Shown in pieces: positions 16,708 to 26,572 of a DNA stretch of 39,529 nt. This stretch comes from Heyndrickxia acidiproducens DSM 23148 (GTDB lineage: Bacteria; Bacillota; Bacilli; Bacillales; Bacillaceae_C): positions 1 through 39,529 of the forward strand of contig NZ_KB894006.1 in the NCBI RefSeq assembly GCF_000374345.1, in the 5' to 3' direction. Every line of letters begins with the position of its first letter. Positions within the stretch are counted from its first letter, which is position 1. The notes below the pieces were generated by a model. That model had not been told where the DNA came from and ran no database searches. It saw nothing but the letters and a program-made list of their open reading frames with translations. Both the position numbers and the translations under genes were made by a program.

Positions 16708-19128
16708 ATGGCAGACAATTTTGGTTTAAAAATAGGTGTTGAAGGCGAGCGTGAATTCAAGAACGCACTGCGAGAAATCAATCAATCATTTAAAGTATTG
16801 GGCAGTGAAATGGCCCTTGTAACGAGTCAGTTTGATAAAAACGATAAATCCATTCAGTCAGTTACCGCTCGTAATGCCGTTTTGAATAAAGAAATTGACG
16901 CACAGAAAGAAAAGATTTCTACCCTTAAGGCTGCCCTTGATAATGCCTCCTCCTCTTTTGGTGAAAATGACCGTCGTACCCAGAACTGGCAAATTCAGCT
17001 AAACAGAGCAAAAGCTGAACTTAACGATATGGAGCGTGAACTTGAGGAGTCCACAATCGAAGCGGACAATCTCGGTGACGAATTAGACGATTCCGGCAAA
17101 AGTGCAGAAGATGCCGGTAGCAGGTTTGAAAAGCTTGGCGGTGTACTAAAGGGAATTGGTGTGGCGATGGGCGCTGTCGCCGTTGCTGCTGGAGCCGCAG
17201 CTATTAAGTTAGGCAAAGAAGTTGTCCAACAGTTCGGAGAGTTGGAACAAAACCTCGGTGGCTCTGAAGCTGTCTTCGGTGCATACGCTGCATCAATTCA
17301 GAAAACTGGTGAGGAAGCCTATAAAAATCTTGGTGTCTCCCAAAGTGAGTATCTGGCGACTGCTAACAAAATGGGTGCCCTGTTCCAAGGCTCAGGTATC
17401 GAACAGCGTAAAAGCCTTGAGCTAACTGAAAAGGCTATGCAGCGTGCTGCGGATATGGCATCTGTTATGGGCATAGATATGTCCTCTGCAATGGAAGCAG
17501 TCACAGGTGCGGCAAAAGGCAACTTCACTATGATGGATAACTTGGGTGTTGCGATGAATGCTACAAACATCCAAGCCTATGCTCTCGCAAAGGGTCTGGA
17601 TTTCACTTGGAATACCGCCACACAAGCGGAAAAAGCCGAAATCGCAATGCAGATGTTTTTCGAGAACACAGAGCAGTACGCCGGTAACTTTGCACGTGAA
17701 TCCACGGAAACAATCACAGGTTCCATTGGTCTGCTTCAAGCCGCCCTCGGTTCGTTCACGGCGGGACTTGGCAATGCCAATGCTGACATGACAAACCTCA
17801 CGGAAAACCTTGTAGATGCTTTTCAGGCAGTAGTGGAAAATATCGTACCGGTTTTAGAGAATATCGTGGCGGCACTACCGACAGCAACAGGAGCAATTTT
17901 AGCAGCGGTTGCAGACTTGCTTCCTATGCTCCTTGAATTAGTCACAAAAATATTTGCGCAGGTGCTGGAAACGATTTTAAATCTCTTGCCTGAACTTATC
18001 CCGGCAGCGGTTAGTGCTTTAATGACTATTGTGGGTGCTTTGATTGATAATCTTCCATTACTCATAAATGCGGCAATAGAACTGGTCACAGCACTTGTGG
18101 AGGGTATTGGCATAGCTTTACCTCAGCTGATACCTGCAGCAGTTTCAGCGGTCACGAAGATTGTTCAAGGTTTGATTGAGAACCTGCCAATGCTGCTGGA
18201 TGCGGCTTTGCAGTTGATTATAGGATTAGCACGGGGATTGGTTGATGCAATACCTCAGCTTACTTCTGCATTGCCTGTCATCATTAAAGCAATAGTTGAT
18301 TTTATCATTAAATCTATTCCGCAGATTATTGAAGCGGGTATTCAATTATTGTCGTCACTGGTTACAGCTTTGCCTACCATTATTACAGCAGTTGTGGAAG
18401 CAATCCCGCAAATTATAGACAGTATCATCAATGCTGTTATTGGCTCGATTCCTTTGATTATTGATGCAGGTATCCGGCTTTTGGTATCTCTCATTCAGGC
18501 ATTGCCGCAGATTATTACTACTGTTGTAGGTGCTATTCCCAAGATTGTTAGCTCGCTGGTCAATGCCGTTATTGGTAACATCGATAAGATTATCTTAGCG
18601 GGTGTACAACTGTTTGTGGCATTGATTGCAAACCTACCAAGGATAATCGTGGAGATTGTTAAAGCAGTACCGCAGATTATCTCTGGACTGATCAAAGCCT
18701 TTACTGGCTATATCGGTCAAATGGCTCAAGTGGGTGGCAATCTGATTAAAGGTCTATGGCAAGGTATTTCAGACGCAGGGGCATGGCAATGGAGTAAAAT
18801 ATCTGGATTTTTCGGAAATGTTGTTTCAAGGATTAAAGACTTCTTCGGTATCCGCTCTCCTTCAACCCTATTTGCTGGAATTGGCCGCAACATGGGTGAA
18901 GGTATCGGTGTAGGTTTTGAGGATGCAATGACAGCAGTTTCAAGGGATATGCAAAATGCAGTGCCAACCAGCTTTGACTTTAATTACAGAGGTGTATCTG
19001 GGCAAGGCAATGCCACTGGTGCAAGTATCACTCAAAACATTTCTGTAGTGACACCTAAGGCTCTATCAGAAAAAGAACTAGCACGGGAGTTTAAGAACCT
19101 ATCCCGTAAACTGGCACTTGAATTGTAA
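16708..19128 (+). CDS. Tail tape measure protein
   Basis: An 806-residue protein that sets tail length and is ejected with the DNA. Residues about 20-135 are charged coiled coil, followed by a short hydrophobic stretch (GVAMGAVAVAAGAAAIKLG, about 150-170). A long central hydrophobic region, residues about 427-660, is built of 44-residue repeats starting near Pro428, 472, 516, 556, 600 and 644. The C-terminus has the common FFGIRSPSTLFAGIGRNMGEGI motif. At about 1.5 angstrom per residue, the family's ruler rule, it predicts a tail of roughly 120 nm. GGAGGAGG precedes ATG. Confidence 0.93.
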   Translation: MADNFGLKIGVEGEREFKNALREINQSFKVLGSEMALVTSQFDKNDKSIQSVTARNAVLNKEIDAQKEKISTLKAALDNASSSFGENDRRTQNWQIQLNRAKAELNDMERELEESTIEADNLGDELDDSGKSAEDAGSRFEKLGGVLKGIGVAMGAVAVAAGAAAIKLGKEVVQQFGELEQNLGGSEAVFGAYAASIQKTGEEAYKNLGVSQSEYLATANKMGALFQGSGIEQRKSLELTEKAMQRAADMASVMGIDMSSAMEAVTGAAKGNFTMMDNLGVAMNATNIQAYALAKGLDFTWNTATQAEKAEIAMQMFFENTEQYAGNFARESTETITGSIGLLQAALGSFTAGLGNANADMTNLTENLVDAFQAVVENIVPVLENIVAALPTATGAILAAVADLLPMLLELVTKIFAQVLETILNLLPELIPAAVSALMTIVGALIDNLPLLINAAIELVTALVEGIGIALPQLIPAAVSAVTKIVQGLIENLPMLLDAALQLIIGLARGLVDAIPQLTSALPVIIKAIVDFIIKSIPQIIEAGIQLLSSLVTALPTIITAVVEAIPQIIDSIINAVIGSIPLIIDAGIRLLVSLIQALPQIITTVVGAIPKIVSSLVNAVIGNIDKIILAGVQLFVALIANLPRIIVEIVKAVPQIISGLIKAFTGYIGQMAQVGGNLIKGLWQGISDAGAWQWSKISGFFGNVVSRIKDFFGIRSPSTLFAGIGRNMGEGIGVGFEDAMTAVSRDMQNAVPTSFDFNYRGVSGQGNATGASITQNISVVTPKALSEKELAREFKNLSRKLALEL

Positions 19129-19143
19129 AGGAGGTACACGGCA

Positions 19144-19995
19144 ATGGAACTAACATATACCAATAGAGATGGAGAGAGTATTACGCTAAAGCAAAGCCGA
19201 CCGTACTTTCTTACGAAGATAGATGGTACTGGCAACATCCGTCAAACTGTTAACACTTTCAAGGCGCCAGACCAAGATGGCGCTTTTTATATTTCCTCCA
19301 CACTAGATATGCGAAACATAACGATTGAAGGTACGGTTGTTGCTGATACTCCCGATGAAGCTTATAAAAGGAGATAACACTTCCTTCAAATATTCAGCCC
19401 AAAGCTACTAGGGACCCTTCAATACCGTGAGAGACAGATTTCCTGTGTGGTAGAGGAGGCAGGTTTTAGTGTTTCTAATCGGCAACGAATACCAAACTTC
19501 TTTGTCAGTCTGCTCTGCCCATCCCCTTTCTTTGAGACATTAAATGAGGTGCGAGAGGAACTGGCATCATGGATACCGCTATTTGAGTTTGAATTGGAAA
19601 TTCCAATGACTGGGATGGAGTTCGGAATGCGTCAACCTAGCCAAATCATTACGGTGGAAAATATAGGGGATGTATCTTGTGGATGCGAGATAGTGTTTAG
19701 GGCCTTAGGTACTGTGTCGAACCCTGAACTATTAAACATAGACACGGGAGAATATATCCGACTTCTCACTACAATGAGCGCTGGGGATGAACTTCGTGTA
19801 TATACCCATTTCGCTGGTAAGCGTGTGATCCAAGTTGATGGTTCAACGGTTACAAATGCTTTTTCACTGTTGGATACCAATTCGGTGTTCTTTCAACTGG
19901 CGGCAGGCCTTAATACACTGAGATACGATGCTTCTGTCAATATGGAATTGTTAGAGGTTAGTATTTACTTTCGTCCGCAGTTTCTGGGGGTGTGA
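19144..19995 (+). pseudogene. Distal tail protein (Dit-like), interrupted by an in-frame stop
   Basis: A siphovirus tail component (Dit type) that forms the hub between tail tube and tip. The first 77 codons (MELTYTNRDGESITLKQSRP to EAYKRR) end at TAA 19375-19377. The same frame then stays open for 205 more codons (HFLQIFSPKLLGTLQYRERQ onwards) to TGA 19995, giving normal Dit content and a full size near 283 residues. No frameshift is needed: one base change to TAA, for example from AAA or CAA, explains it. A GTG at 19447 could start a C-terminal fragment but has only internal AG-rich sequence before it. The break would abolish tail assembly unless read through or a sequencing error. Confidence 0.85.
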
Positions 19996-19997
19996 AA

Positions 19998-21935
19998 ATG
20001 GAACTGTATATCTACAATTCAAACCGGGAGCTTGCAGGCATTGTTGAATCCTTTGAGTACTTACGCTGGACGAGACGCTATTCCCAGTGTGGCTCATTTG
20101 AGTTAAAGGCGATAGCAACTCCAGAGAATACAGAACTCTTAAAGGAAGGGAATATCATCTGGAAAAATGATGATGAGGAAGCCGGGATCATTGAGCATCT
20201 GGAACTTTCTCAAACCGAGCATGAAATTATTACTGCAAGTGGTCGTTTTGCAACTTCCTTCCTCTCCCGCCGCATTGTTTGGCAAACGGAGAAACTGTCT
20301 GGTGACATATCTGTCTGTGTGGAGCAGTTGATAAATAATAATCTTATCAATCCTTCTGATACAGCAAGGAAGATTTCAAACATAACCTTTTCTGCTCCAA
20401 ACTTAAATGTTCCCATCAGCACACAAATATCGTATAGAAATTTGATGGATGCGGTGACAGGACTATGTGTTGCTTCAGATATTGGCATTAAGACCGTGTT
20501 CTCTCCTGCGACAGGGGGATTTACCATATCGTTGTATAGAGGAAAGGAATCACAAGCAGTATTTTCTAAGGAATATGAAAATCTTACGGAACAGATTTAT
20601 ACAATAAGTGCAGGAGATTATGCCAACACTGCCCTTGTTGCTGGTGAAGGAGAAGGCACAGAGCGAACCTTTATTTCGATTACAGGTGGCTCAGGTGAGA
20701 CAAGACATGAAATTTTTGTGGATGCTAAGGATTTGCGGGCGGAAGACTTTGGTTCGGATTACATTGATACACTAATCTTTCGAGGTCAAAGTAAGCTTAG
20801 TGAGCAGGCAATACGCTATTCATTTGATACATCAGTCAATCCACACGGCAATTTAACATATAAGATAGACTTCGATCTTGGGCAGACCGTCAAAGTTATT
20901 TCCAAAGCATGGGGTGTATCCATGACGACACGTATCACCGAAGTCGAGGAAACCTATGACGCAGACGGCCAGAGCATCAGTGTAGTGTTTGGAAAAGCGG
21001 AGTTAACGATAGCACAAAAAATCCGCTCTGACTTAAGCGAGGTTAAAACAGCGATATTGGCTCCAACGGGCATATCCGAAATTGCACAGGCTATAGGGAC
21101 CGTGGAGGAAACGTTGGGAATTGTGGAGGAAACCTTAGGTGACTTGACTGAGGTAGATTCAGAGATTCAAGGAGACAGCGTAGCATCTACTATCAATAAT
21201 CTGTATGGTAAACTACCAGCACTCGAAATCAATGTGGGCGGAGGTACTATATCCATTGGACAATATGCGTTGTACCATATGAACTCTGGGGATGCCTTTT
21301 ATTTCACCTCATGGAGTGGCAATAAGTTTAGTGACCAGCCAAGTGATGACGGTCATGTCTTTTTGGTAAAGCATAACGGGGATAACACGGGGAATGGCTA
21401 TCAGCGGGCAATGGGTTTCTTTATTTCTCGTAATACCATGACATTTTATGTGATTTCTGTTTTCGTATTTAACAACCCTTCTGGTCAAGCAAACTGGCTT
21501 AATATCAATAACGAACCTGTAACTACTGCAAGGATTGCCAATGGAGCAGTCACTGGCTTGAAAATTGCAGACCGTACAATTACAGCCACTAAACTGGCTT
21601 CTTCCTTTAGCGACTACTCAACTACAGAACAAAACACAGGGCGGCTATGGATAGATGGCAAGACGATTTATCGTAAAGAGATAAATCTCGGTTCGCTTAC
21701 GGATACAACACCAAAACATGTACCTCATGGTATAGCAAACCTCAGCACTGTTGTCAGTTTAACCGGTTTTGTCACGAATGGGAGTGTTTTCTTGCCACTG
21801 CCCCTTGCTCGTTACAACAACTTTGCATCTCAAATCGGACTCTTCGTGAATATGACCGACATTGTAGTCGAACCAGGCAATGATAGAACTGCATATACAG
21901 GCTATGTAGTTATAGAGTACACAAAAACCGTTTAG
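19998..21935 (+). CDS. Tail tip protein (Gp37-like hub with receptor-end extension)
   Basis: A 645-residue tail tip protein. The first 350 or so residues (MELYIYNSNRELAGIVESFEYL... VVFGKAELTIAQKI) match the siphovirus ReqiPepy6 Gp37-like family that replaces Tal in many Firmicutes phages. A linker with a near duplicate GTVEETLGIVEETLG follows, then a beta-rich C-terminal part containing ARIANGAVTGLKIADRTITATKLA, a fibre-type repeat. I start at ATG 19998 behind GGGGGTG; GTG 19992 is possible. It overlaps no neighbour after this choice. Probably contacts the cell surface. Confidence 0.8.
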   Translation: MELYIYNSNRELAGIVESFEYLRWTRRYSQCGSFELKAIATPENTELLKEGNIIWKNDDEEAGIIEHLELSQTEHEIITASGRFATSFLSRRIVWQTEKLSGDISVCVEQLINNNLINPSDTARKISNITFSAPNLNVPISTQISYRNLMDAVTGLCVASDIGIKTVFSPATGGFTISLYRGKESQAVFSKEYENLTEQIYTISAGDYANTALVAGEGEGTERTFISITGGSGETRHEIFVDAKDLRAEDFGSDYIDTLIFRGQSKLSEQAIRYSFDTSVNPHGNLTYKIDFDLGQTVKVISKAWGVSMTTRITEVEETYDADGQSISVVFGKAELTIAQKIRSDLSEVKTAILAPTGISEIAQAIGTVEETLGIVEETLGDLTEVDSEIQGDSVASTINNLYGKLPALEINVGGGTISIGQYALYHMNSGDAFYFTSWSGNKFSDQPSDDGHVFLVKHNGDNTGNGYQRAMGFFISRNTMTFYVISVFVFNNPSGQANWLNINNEPVTTARIANGAVTGLKIADRTITATKLASSFSDYSTTEQNTGRLWIDGKTIYRKEINLGSLTDTTPKHVPHGIANLSTVVSLTGFVTNGSVFLPLPLARYNNFASQIGLFVNMTDIVVEPGNDRTAYTGYVVIEYTKTV

Positions 21936-21952
21936 TAAGGAGGGAATAGTTT

Positions 21953-22456
21953 ATGGAGAAAAGTGGATTTTTCAACTCATCTGATGGAGATAGAATCTAT
22001 GACGCAACAGATTTCGCTGCATATTTTGGAAGCCTTGTCTCGAATGGTGTATTTTATTCTACACCAACAAACCTTCTGGTGTCTCCAGGGATTGGGTTGG
22101 TAGTGAGCATAGCAGCGGGCAGTGCGTGGATTAATGGTTATCGATATGAAAATACGGATGTTTTAAACAAACCACTTTCTACAGCAGACGGAAGCAATCC
22201 TCGCATAGACCGGGTTGTGGTTCGCTTAAGTCAAATTACGAGGAGCATTCAGCTTGCCATTGTCACGGGTACTCCCGCAGCAACACCCATAGCTCCAGAG
22301 TTGACAAGAACAAGCGATGTCTATGAACTTGGCATCGCTGATGTTTTAGTACCTTCGGCTGCCACATCGATTTCAGCAAATAACATTATAGATACCCGAT
22401 TGAATACTAGCCTTTGTGGGCTGGTAAACTCGCTAGTTTCGGCTGTTTATGAATAG
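21953..22456 (+). CDS. Phage structural protein, probable baseplate/receptor-binding component
   Basis: A 167-residue beta-rich protein starting MEKSGFFNSSDGDRIYDATDF. The phrases YSTPTNLLVSPGIGLVVSIAAGSAWINGYRY and PRIDRVVVRL recur in small Firmicutes baseplate proteins. It follows the tail tip gene by 17 bp with an AAGGAGG site and precedes the FN3 fibre. I assign a structural role from pattern and place; the exact part is not determinable. Confidence 0.7.
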   Translation: MEKSGFFNSSDGDRIYDATDFAAYFGSLVSNGVFYSTPTNLLVSPGIGLVVSIAAGSAWINGYRYENTDVLNKPLSTADGSNPRIDRVVVRLSQITRSIQLAIVTGTPAATPIAPELTRTSDVYELGIADVLVPSAATSISANNIIDTRLNTSLCGLVNSLVSAVYE

Positions 22457-22472
22457 GAGGAGGTGAATGTAA

Positions 22473-24827
22473 GTGGCGGATATTAATGGCATCACTCTGC
22501 AGGCGGGTTCTAGCCCGACCGTCCATTACACAATTACTTATACCAAAAGCCGTCTAAATAATAGTCAGATGAGATACAATTTCACCATATCCGCTGCGTT
22601 GGGTTCATCAGGTTCCTTTATCCGTAGTGGTTATGCATTGCTTTGCACTATGACTGTAAATGGATCTTCTTCACAGGTACGTATTAAAGCGGCGGATGGA
22701 GATAACTGGGAAGGGACCACACCAAGGCTCAGATATGTTTCGGTAACCTGCGCTTCTACTACAGGTAATGCAACCCAGCCAGTCACATTCAAAGTGGTAT
22801 CTGATGGACGATTGCCATTATCCTCTGGTGTAATTACCAATTCAAGCTATACGGTACTAAGTGCTCCATTGCTTACTACAGCTTGTGGAGCCCCAACATC
22901 TTGTACTGTTTCTCCAACACTTGCGGAAGGGAATGTGACTCTTTCTTGGAGCGGTGCTTCTGGAGGCATCAATAATACGATTTCCAGTTATGAGATTCAA
23001 TATAGTGATTCCGCCGATAATGTCACATGGGGAGCATGGACTGCTCTGACAACGGTGACCACCACAGCGACAAGTGGTAGTGTATCCGTTGCACCGCCTC
23101 CTACCCGAGGTAATTATCGTAGATTTCAGGTACGAACCCGTGGTACAGCAGGTGCTAGTTATTACTCTAGCTGGAAAGTATCCACAAACAGCGTCCGCAG
23201 AAATACGGTGCCAAAGCCAGCGACGACTGCTGTTGCCTCCCCGGCAGCATATAGCGATGAGACTATCACGCTTAATTGGAGCGGAGCATCTAACGGTACC
23301 AGTCCAATTAAGGGATATCAAATTGCCAGTCGCACATCTACGGATAATAGTACTTGGAGTGCGTGGAATGTGTTGACCACGTTGACACTGGCGGCAAGCG
23401 GAGGGAGCTATAACCCAATAGTTTCAAGGACTCCAGGAACATATACTCAATTTGGTATTTGGACAATTGATACATTGGATGTTTATTCAATAGAAAAAGT
23501 CAGCAATAGTATCTATTGTAATGTCACAGCTTGTGCAGCACCGACCCTTTGCACGGTAAGTGCAACATTATCTGAAGGAAATGTCACTCTTTCTTGGAGC
23601 GGAGCATCTGGCGGTGCAGGTAACCCTATCACTTCCTATGAAATACAGTACAGTGATTCACATGATAACATCAATTGGGGTGCCTGGTTGGCATTGGCTA
23701 TAGTCAATACTTCTGCAACAAGCAGTATTTTAAATGTCAGTCCACCTGCTACACGTGGCCATTATCGTCGGTTTCGAATAAGAACTCGTGGTACGGCTGG
23801 TGAGGATTATTACTCAGACTGGACTATTTCCAGCAATACTGTTCGTAAAAACATACTGCCCATACCACCGACTATTTTTGCCGCAAACCCTCCTATATAT
23901 GAAGCTAATACAATAAATCTTTCATGGAGTGGGACGGTACCTGGAACCAGTGCGATTAAGCAGTATGTCATACAACAGTCTACATCGACAGATGGTGTGA
24001 ATTGGTCGGCATACGTAGCACTGACGACTATTATTTCAAGCAATACCTCAGGTAGCCTTCAGGTAAATGCTTCACAAATAGCTGGTCGGTATACCCGTTA
24101 TCGAATCAGTGTTACAGATGCACTTGATGCAGTTTCTGCCTTTGTAGTTAGCAACATGGTAAAGAAAAACAGCCCACCTGCATCACCAGTAGTGGACTGT
24201 CCAATGTCTGGCAATTTTACTTATAACTCTACACCACGTTTTATGATTACAACAGGGATTGAACCAGATGGACAAACACAAATAGTGGAGGTAAGGATTG
24301 ACTCTGGTCCATGGCAAAATAGCGTGGACAATCCTGAGCGGTTTTCTGTAAGCGGCTATCTTGGTAATGGTGTCAAGACGATTTACCAAGCAGAACCTCT
24401 TTCTGTAGGAAATCATACCGTTACTTTTCGTTGCCTTGACAGTGATATCGAGTCAGCAAGCACAGAAGTTGTTCGTACCTTCACGATTTTAGCATTACCT
24501 TTTGAAATCATCACCGCTAATGTGACACATGTAAAGGCAGCGCATATTAAGACGCTTCGAACTGCTATAAACAGGGTACGTAGCTATTACAATATGTCCC
24601 CTGCAACTTGGAAAGAGGAGATCATCGCAAGAAAGACCACTGTTAAGAATTGGCCATTCCATATCGTTGAAATGCGTAAAGCTATTGATGCGATTATTAT
24701 GATGATTAATAGTTTCGATTCTTCCCATGCATTCGATACACCATCTGTCACATGGCTACCTATTGGTACAGGAAGACCTAGGGCAGATGTGATGCAACAA
24801 ATTCATGACCTAATAAAAATAATGTAA
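22473..24827 (+). CDS. Phage tail fibre with four fibronectin type III-like domains
   Basis: A 784-residue fibre, start GTG 22473 after GGAGGAGGTGA. The N-terminal 135 residues form a beta-rich domain (HYTITYTKSRLNNSQMRYNF) like phage DUF859-type proteins. Then come FN3-like domains at about 138-245, 247-350, 354-460 and 463-565. Domains 1 and 3 are near copies (GNVTLSWSGASGG, SYEIQYSD, YRRFxxRTRGTAG) and so, less closely, are 2 and 4, giving an A-B-A-B order with a 216-residue period. A further beta domain and a C-terminal helical segment (AAHIKTLRTAINRVRSYYN, then HIVEMRKAIDAI) follow. FN3 domains in phage fibres are thought to bind surface carbohydrate. Confidence 0.85.
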   Translation: MADINGITLQAGSSPTVHYTITYTKSRLNNSQMRYNFTISAALGSSGSFIRSGYALLCTMTVNGSSSQVRIKAADGDNWEGTTPRLRYVSVTCASTTGNATQPVTFKVVSDGRLPLSSGVITNSSYTVLSAPLLTTACGAPTSCTVSPTLAEGNVTLSWSGASGGINNTISSYEIQYSDSADNVTWGAWTALTTVTTTATSGSVSVAPPPTRGNYRRFQVRTRGTAGASYYSSWKVSTNSVRRNTVPKPATTAVASPAAYSDETITLNWSGASNGTSPIKGYQIASRTSTDNSTWSAWNVLTTLTLAASGGSYNPIVSRTPGTYTQFGIWTIDTLDVYSIEKVSNSIYCNVTACAAPTLCTVSATLSEGNVTLSWSGASGGAGNPITSYEIQYSDSHDNINWGAWLALAIVNTSATSSILNVSPPATRGHYRRFRIRTRGTAGEDYYSDWTISSNTVRKNILPIPPTIFAANPPIYEANTINLSWSGTVPGTSAIKQYVIQQSTSTDGVNWSAYVALTTIISSNTSGSLQVNASQIAGRYTRYRISVTDALDAVSAFVVSNMVKKNSPPASPVVDCPMSGNFTYNSTPRFMITTGIEPDGQTQIVEVRIDSGPWQNSVDNPERFSVSGYLGNGVKTIYQAEPLSVGNHTVTFRCLDSDIESASTEVVRTFTILALPFEIITANVTHVKAAHIKTLRTAINRVRSYYNMSPATWKEEIIARKTTVKNWPFHIVEMRKAIDAIIMMINSFDSSHAFDTPSVTWLPIGTGRPRADVMQQIHDLIKIM

Positions 24828-24838
24828 AAATAAAATTC

Positions 24839-24868
24839 AGCGCTCTTGTCATTTGCAGGGGCGCTTTT
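24839..24868 (+). terminator. Terminator between fibre and lysis genes
   Basis: AGCGCTC pairs with GGGCGCT (one T-G) and is followed by TTTTC. It separates the structural genes from the holin-amidase pair. Confidence 0.65.
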
Positions 24869-24902
24869 CTATATGGAAATACACGAAACGGAGGTGTCTT
24901 TA

Positions 24903-25343
24903 ATGAAAGAAATTTGGAATTGGATACAGGTGGCTATTGCCGCAGTCGGTGGATTTCTTGGGTGGTTTCTCGGCGGTTATGACGGATTTCTCTATGCACT
25001 GGTAGCCTTTGTGATCATTGACTACCTGACAGGTGTCTTTTGTGCAATTGCAAACAAAAAACTGTGTAGCGAAATCGGTGCTAAGGGGATTTTCAAAAAG
25101 GTACTCATCTTTATAATGGTAGGCATCGCTCATATTATCGATACACAAATTTTGGTTAGTATTGGAGAAAATAGTGGCATTTTACGAACAGCAGTAATCT
25201 TTTTCTACCTAAGTAATGAAGGAGTATCCATTTTAGAGAACGCTGGACATATTGGACTGCCTATTCCAGAAAACCTAAAATCGGTTTTACAGCAACTACA
25301 TGGACGTGATGGGGAACCGCCTAAGCCTGGTGGTGGAAGATGA
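24903..25343 (+). CDS. Phage holin (holin_4_1 / toxin-secretion holin family)
   Basis: A 146-residue membrane protein that opens the cytoplasmic membrane at lysis. Hydrophobic segments lie at about residues 8-25, 30-50 and 70-90, and the family motif IIDYLTGVFCAIANKKL is present with SxxGxKGIFKK after it. ATG 24903 is chosen because GGAGGTG precedes it at 6 nt; the longer in-frame start at 24846 lies in the terminator. It ends with a proline-glycine-rich tail. The endolysin gene follows 31 bp later. Confidence 0.87.
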   Translation: MKEIWNWIQVAIAAVGGFLGWFLGGYDGFLYALVAFVIIDYLTGVFCAIANKKLCSEIGAKGIFKKVLIFIMVGIAHIIDTQILVSIGENSGILRTAVIFFYLSNEGVSILENAGHIGLPIPENLKSVLQQLHGRDGEPPKPGGGR

Positions 25344-25374
25344 TTGACTTAATATTTGATTAGAGGTGATTTTA

Positions 25375-26076
25375 ATGAAGTTACGCAAACTATTACTTAC
25401 GAACAATGCCTGCTATAAAGCGGGTAAAACCATAACGCCAAAGGGTATTATGGTTCACTCGACTGGTGCAAACAACCCATGGTTGAAGCGCTACGTTGGC
25501 CCAGACGATGGCTTGCTAGGAAAGAACCAGTATAACAACCATTGGAATCAAGACAAACCTGGAGGGCGTGAAGTCTGTGTCCATGCCTTCATTGGTAAAT
25601 TAGCAGATGGTTCCATTGCTACCTATCAAACATTACCTTGGAATCACCGAGGTTGGCATGCTGGCGGAGCTGCGAACAATACTCATATTGGATTTGAAAT
25701 TTGCGAGGACGGATTGACCGATGCCTCGTATTTTTCTGCTGTTTATAAGGAAGCTGTGGAGCTTTGTGTACATCTTTGCAAACTCTATGGGTTTAGTGAA
25801 AAAGATATCATCTGCCACAGCGAAGGTTATAAACGAGGAATTGCCAGTAATCATGCGGATGTGATGCATTGGTTTCCTAAGCATGGGAAGAGTATGGACA
25901 CCTTTCGAGCGGATGTAAAGAAACTATTAAGTGCTGAAAATAAGTCAGTACAGCCAGTGAAAAAGAAATATTACCGTGTGCAGATCGGTGCTTATTCTGT
26001 TAAAGCAAATGCTGAGGCACAGCTTGCCAAAGCTAAAAAGGCAGGCTTTACGGATGCATTTATTAAGTATGATTAA
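25375..26076 (+). CDS. Endolysin: N-acetylmuramoyl-L-alanine amidase with SPOR domain
   Basis: A 233-residue lytic enzyme that cuts the bond between muramic acid and L-alanine in peptidoglycan. The amidase_2 zinc site is visible as His28 in MVHSTG and the later histidines in CHSEGYKRGIASNHADVMHWF. The last 40 residues (YYRVQIGAYSVKANAEAQLAKAKKAG) are a SPOR-like cell-wall binding domain. ATG 25375 follows AGAGGTGA at 6-7 nt. No signal peptide, so release depends on the holin. Confidence 0.92.
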   Translation: MKLRKLLLTNNACYKAGKTITPKGIMVHSTGANNPWLKRYVGPDDGLLGKNQYNNHWNQDKPGGREVCVHAFIGKLADGSIATYQTLPWNHRGWHAGGAANNTHIGFEICEDGLTDASYFSAVYKEAVELCVHLCKLYGFSEKDIICHSEGYKRGIASNHADVMHWFPKHGKSMDTFRADVKKLLSAENKSVQPVKKKYYRVQIGAYSVKANAEAQLAKAKKAGFTDAFIKYD

Positions 26077-26155
26077 TCAAAAGGGCGAGTTTAAAATGGT
26101 GTTGCTTGATTTTCACAAAGTCTCTCAAATAATATATTAAACTATTAATTTATAT

Positions 26156-26193
26156 AGCCTGTGGGGGTTCTTCCCTTGCAGGCTCTTTTTTTT
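26156..26193 (+). terminator. Terminator after the endolysin
   Basis: AGCCTG pairs with CAGGCT around an inner GGG/CCC helix, followed by eight T after one C. It closes the phage late operon. Confidence 0.85.
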
Positions 26194-26271
26194 ATGCCTT
26201 GATTTAATTAAATTCTACAAATCCTCAACTTCGACCTGTTCCCACGGCTATTAGGTAGGAGGTGATTCCTA

Positions 26272-26511
26272 GTGAATCAGCACGAGGATAAAAAAGTTAC
26301 GAAGATCTCGGATGAGGTTATAGACAAAAGCACCACCGCACTTAAGAGAGTTTCACAGGAACAGTTACAACGTGAGTTTGATTATATCCAGGCAGAAAAG
26401 ATGCTGAGAAAGATGCTCGAAAAAGGCTTAATAACTGAAGTGGAATTTAACAAGATAGACGCATTAAACCGCCAAACTTTCTCCCCTTTCTTAGCAGAGA
26501 TAATGCCCTGA
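26272..26511 (+). CDS. Small SHOCT-like protein of the recombinase cassette
   Basis: A 79-residue protein starting with GTG behind a nearly perfect anti-16S match (AGGAGGTGAT). The C-terminal half (AEKMLRKMLEKGLITEVEFNKIDAL) has the short helical pattern of SHOCT domains, thought to mediate oligomerisation. It is the first gene of a group with three serine-recombinase-family genes in the same direction. A role as recombination accessory or directionality factor is inference. Confidence 0.7.
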   Translation: MNQHEDKKVTKISDEVIDKSTTALKRVSQEQLQREFDYIQAEKMLRKMLEKGLITEVEFNKIDALNRQTFSPFLAEIMP

Positions 26512-26572
26512 AATCGTTGATATATAAAGGTTTCAGAGGTAATATGTGACCTACCAAGAAGGAGGTGAGAGG

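Noticed and set aside
19447..19995. Independent 182-residue gene starting at GTG 19447
   Set aside because: It is in the same frame as 19144-19377 and reads as the rest of one Dit protein, with no proper ribosome binding site.
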